DNA from: Rhodovulum sp. MB263
Lineage (GTDB): Bacteria > Pseudomonadota > Alphaproteobacteria > Rhodobacterales > Rhodobacteraceae
Assembly: GCF_002073975.1 (NCBI RefSeq)
Contig: NZ_CP020384.1
Coordinates: forward strand, 2,232,001 to 2,296,000
Direction: 5' to 3'
Length of the DNA stretch: 64,000 bases
A program made the position numbers and the translations under genes. The notes beneath the pieces are model-generated. The model was given only the letters and a program-made list of their open reading frames with translations. It did no database searches and had not been told where the DNA came from. Every line of letters starts with the position of its first letter. Within the stretch, counting starts at the first letter, position 1. Positions 62,616-64,000 of this stretch are shown here, in pieces.

Positions 62616-63773
62616 ATGCCAGCCGCAACGCCTCACCCGACCGCCTGCCTGACCCTCGCTGACGGAACCGTCTTCTATGGCCAGGGCTTCGGCGCCGTGG
62701 GCGAGACGGTGGCCGAGCTCTGTTTCAACACCGCCATGACCGGCTATCAGGAGATCATGACCGACCCCTCCTATGCGGGTCAGGTGGTGACCTTCACCTT
62801 CCCCCATGTCGGCAATGTCGGCGTCAATGGCGACGATGACGAAACCGCCGATCCGGTCGCCGCAGGCATGGTGGTCAAATGGGACCCCACCGAGCCCTCG
62901 AACTGGCGCGCCACCGATGCGCTGAAGGACTGGCTGGCCCGGCGCGGCCGGATCGGGATCGGCGGCATCGACACGCGGCGACTGACCCGGGCGATCCGCC
63001 AGCAGGGCGCGCCGCATGTGGCGCTGGCCCATGATCCCGAGGGTCGGTTCGACATCGAGAAGCTGGTGGCAAAGGCGCGCGCCTGGTCCGGCCTGGTCGG
63101 GCTCGACCTGGCCAAGGATGTCACCTGCGCCCAGAGCTATCGCTGGGACGAGATGCGCTGGGCCTGGCCCGAGGGCCACGCGAAACGCACCGAGCCCGGC
63201 CACCGGGTCGTGGCCATCGACTATGGCGCCAAGCGCAACATCCTGCGCTGCCTGGCCTCGGCCGGCTGCGACGTGACCGTGCTGCCCGCCAGCGCCAGCG
63301 CCGAGGATGTGCTGGCGCTCGAGCCCGAAGGCGTGTTCCTGTCGAACGGCCCCGGCGATCCGGCTGCGACCGGTGAATACGCGGTGCCGATGATCCGCAA
63401 GATCCTGGACAAGGACGTGCCGCTGTTCGGGATCTGCCTTGGCCACCAGATGCTGGCCCTCGCCCTTGGCGCGAAGACCGTCAAGATGAATCACGGCCAT
63501 CACGGCGCCAACCACCCGGTGAAGGATCTCGAAACCGGCAAGGTCGAGATCACCTCGATGAATCACGGCTTCACCGTCGACAGCCAGACCCTGCCCGAGG
63601 GCGTCAAGGAAACCCATGTCTCGCTGTTCGACGGGTCGAATTGCGGCATCCGCATGACCGACCGGCCGGTCTTCTCGGTGCAGTATCACCCCGAGGCGAG
63701 CCCGGGCCCGCAGGACAGCTACTATCTGTTCGAACGCTTCGTGACCGCGATGGCAGACCGCAAGCAGGCCTGA
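62616..63773 (+). CDS. carA: Carbamoyl-phosphate synthase small (glutaminase) subunit
   Basis: The 385-residue subunit supplies ammonia for carbamoyl phosphate in arginine and pyrimidine synthesis. The N-terminal domain has LTLADGTVFYGQGFG and FNTAMTGYQEIMTDPSYAGQ. The C-terminal amidotransferase has LFGICLGHQMLALALG (catalytic Cys) and VQYHPEASPGPQDS (His-Glu). ATG 62616 follows CAGGAG. carB is not within the window; its position after the next gene is unknown. Confidence 0.97.
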   Translation: MPAATPHPTACLTLADGTVFYGQGFGAVGETVAELCFNTAMTGYQEIMTDPSYAGQVVTFTFPHVGNVGVNGDDDETADPVAAGMVVKWDPTEPSNWRATDALKDWLARRGRIGIGGIDTRRLTRAIRQQGAPHVALAHDPEGRFDIEKLVAKARAWSGLVGLDLAKDVTCAQSYRWDEMRWAWPEGHAKRTEPGHRVVAIDYGAKRNILRCLASAGCDVTVLPASASAEDVLALEPEGVFLSNGPGDPAATGEYAVPMIRKILDKDVPLFGICLGHQMLALALGAKTVKMNHGHHGANHPVKDLETGKVEITSMNHGFTVDSQTLPEGVKETHVSLFDGSNCGIRMTDRPVFSVQYHPEASPGPQDSYYLFERFVTAMADRKQA

Positions 63774-63822
63774 CGGGCGGGGGCTACGGCCCCTGCCCCC
63801 TGAACCTTCCGCGCGCCGGCGC

Positions 63823-64000
63823 TCAGTCTTCCAGAAGCTCCAGCACCCGTTCGGGCGGGCGGCCCAGGACGGCGCGGCCATCGGCCATCGCCAGCGGCCG
63901 CTCGATCAGCTTCGGATGCGCGGCCATGGCCGCGATCAGCACCTCGTCGGGGGCCTCCTTCGTAAGTTCCAGCTCGGCAAAGAGCGGCTCGCCGGTCCGC
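63823..64000 (-). CDS. ArsC-family (arsenate reductase-like) protein, C-terminal part
   Basis: The minus-strand frame ending at stop 63823 runs to the window edge. It reads LIAAMAAHPKLIERPLAMAD, then GRAVLGRPPERVLELLED, the characteristic end of ArsC/Spx-like proteins (HPxLIxRP and GRPPE). The N-terminal CxxC/active-site Cys part lies beyond the window. It is convergent with carA. Confidence 0.85.
   Translation of the reverse strand, partial: RTGEPLFAELELTKEAPDEVLIAAMAAHPKLIERPLAMADGRAVLGRPPERVLELLED

Overview
The window is a GC-rich alphaproteobacterial chromosome segment. Gene content points to the family Rhodobacteraceae (Rhodobacter/Rhodovulum-like): the order dgt-argS-SPOR protein, cytochrome c' next to a b561-type cytochrome, an NDUFS4-type complex I subunit, an AcuI-type acryloyl-CoA reductase and the rpsF-rpsR-rplI and fabD-fabG-acpP clusters. 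The genus is an inference; no rRNA is present.

Layout. 1-14.8 kb is mostly core: SPOR protein (partial), argS, dgt, an IscA/ErpA-type Fe-S carrier, an amidoligase/C26-amidotransferase pair, cytochrome c' plus b561, a flavoprotein, a TPP-riboswitch-controlled Nudix-thiD operon, a PhzF pseudogene, uvrB and the NDUFS4-like gene. 15.4-23.2 kb is a tripartite RND efflux operon with a divergent OmpR-type two-component system. 23.2-26.7 kb is a decayed accessory region: IS3 and IS66 remnants, a broken TonB-dependent receptor, a truncated FecB/BtuF-type binding protein and a TrmO-like gene. Two matching Mo-box-like palindromes (24080-24104 and 26009-26035) sit upstream of the receptor and of the TrmO-like gene. 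26.7-37.8 kb is core again: acpP, fabG, fabD, a glycosyltransferase, YceI, ribosomal genes, trigger factor, a thioesterase, hisB-hisH and a CDP-alcohol phosphatidyltransferase; a subtilase fragment and an IS3 fragment lie at 34.2-34.7 kb.

From 38 to 45 kb come tRNA-Gly, a chemoreceptor, an ECF41 sigma factor with its carboxymuconolactone-decarboxylase partner and a matching promoter, and then a repeat-rich non-coding stretch. That stretch has two inverted 156-bp elements and four perfect palindromes, and ends at tRNA-Ser. 45-59.3 kb holds an MscS channel with cysK, a GGCT-Nudix fusion, cfa and phr, a cysteine-desulfurase-like enzyme, a BCCT transporter with UspA, acuI, DinB and an orphan PotD-like protein. 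59.3-64 kb has a mutarotase-like remnant, an HTH fragment, tRNA-Leu, lipB, a small membrane protein, a YqeY protein, carA and a partial arsC-like gene.

The most unusual points are the shared Mo-box-like operators around a decaying TonB/FecB-type uptake locus, the inverted 156-bp repeats and palindrome cluster near tRNA-Ser, the riboswitch that overlaps the apparent ATG starts of the Nudix gene, and the ECF41 promoter match. All family calls come from reading the sequence; no database search was run.
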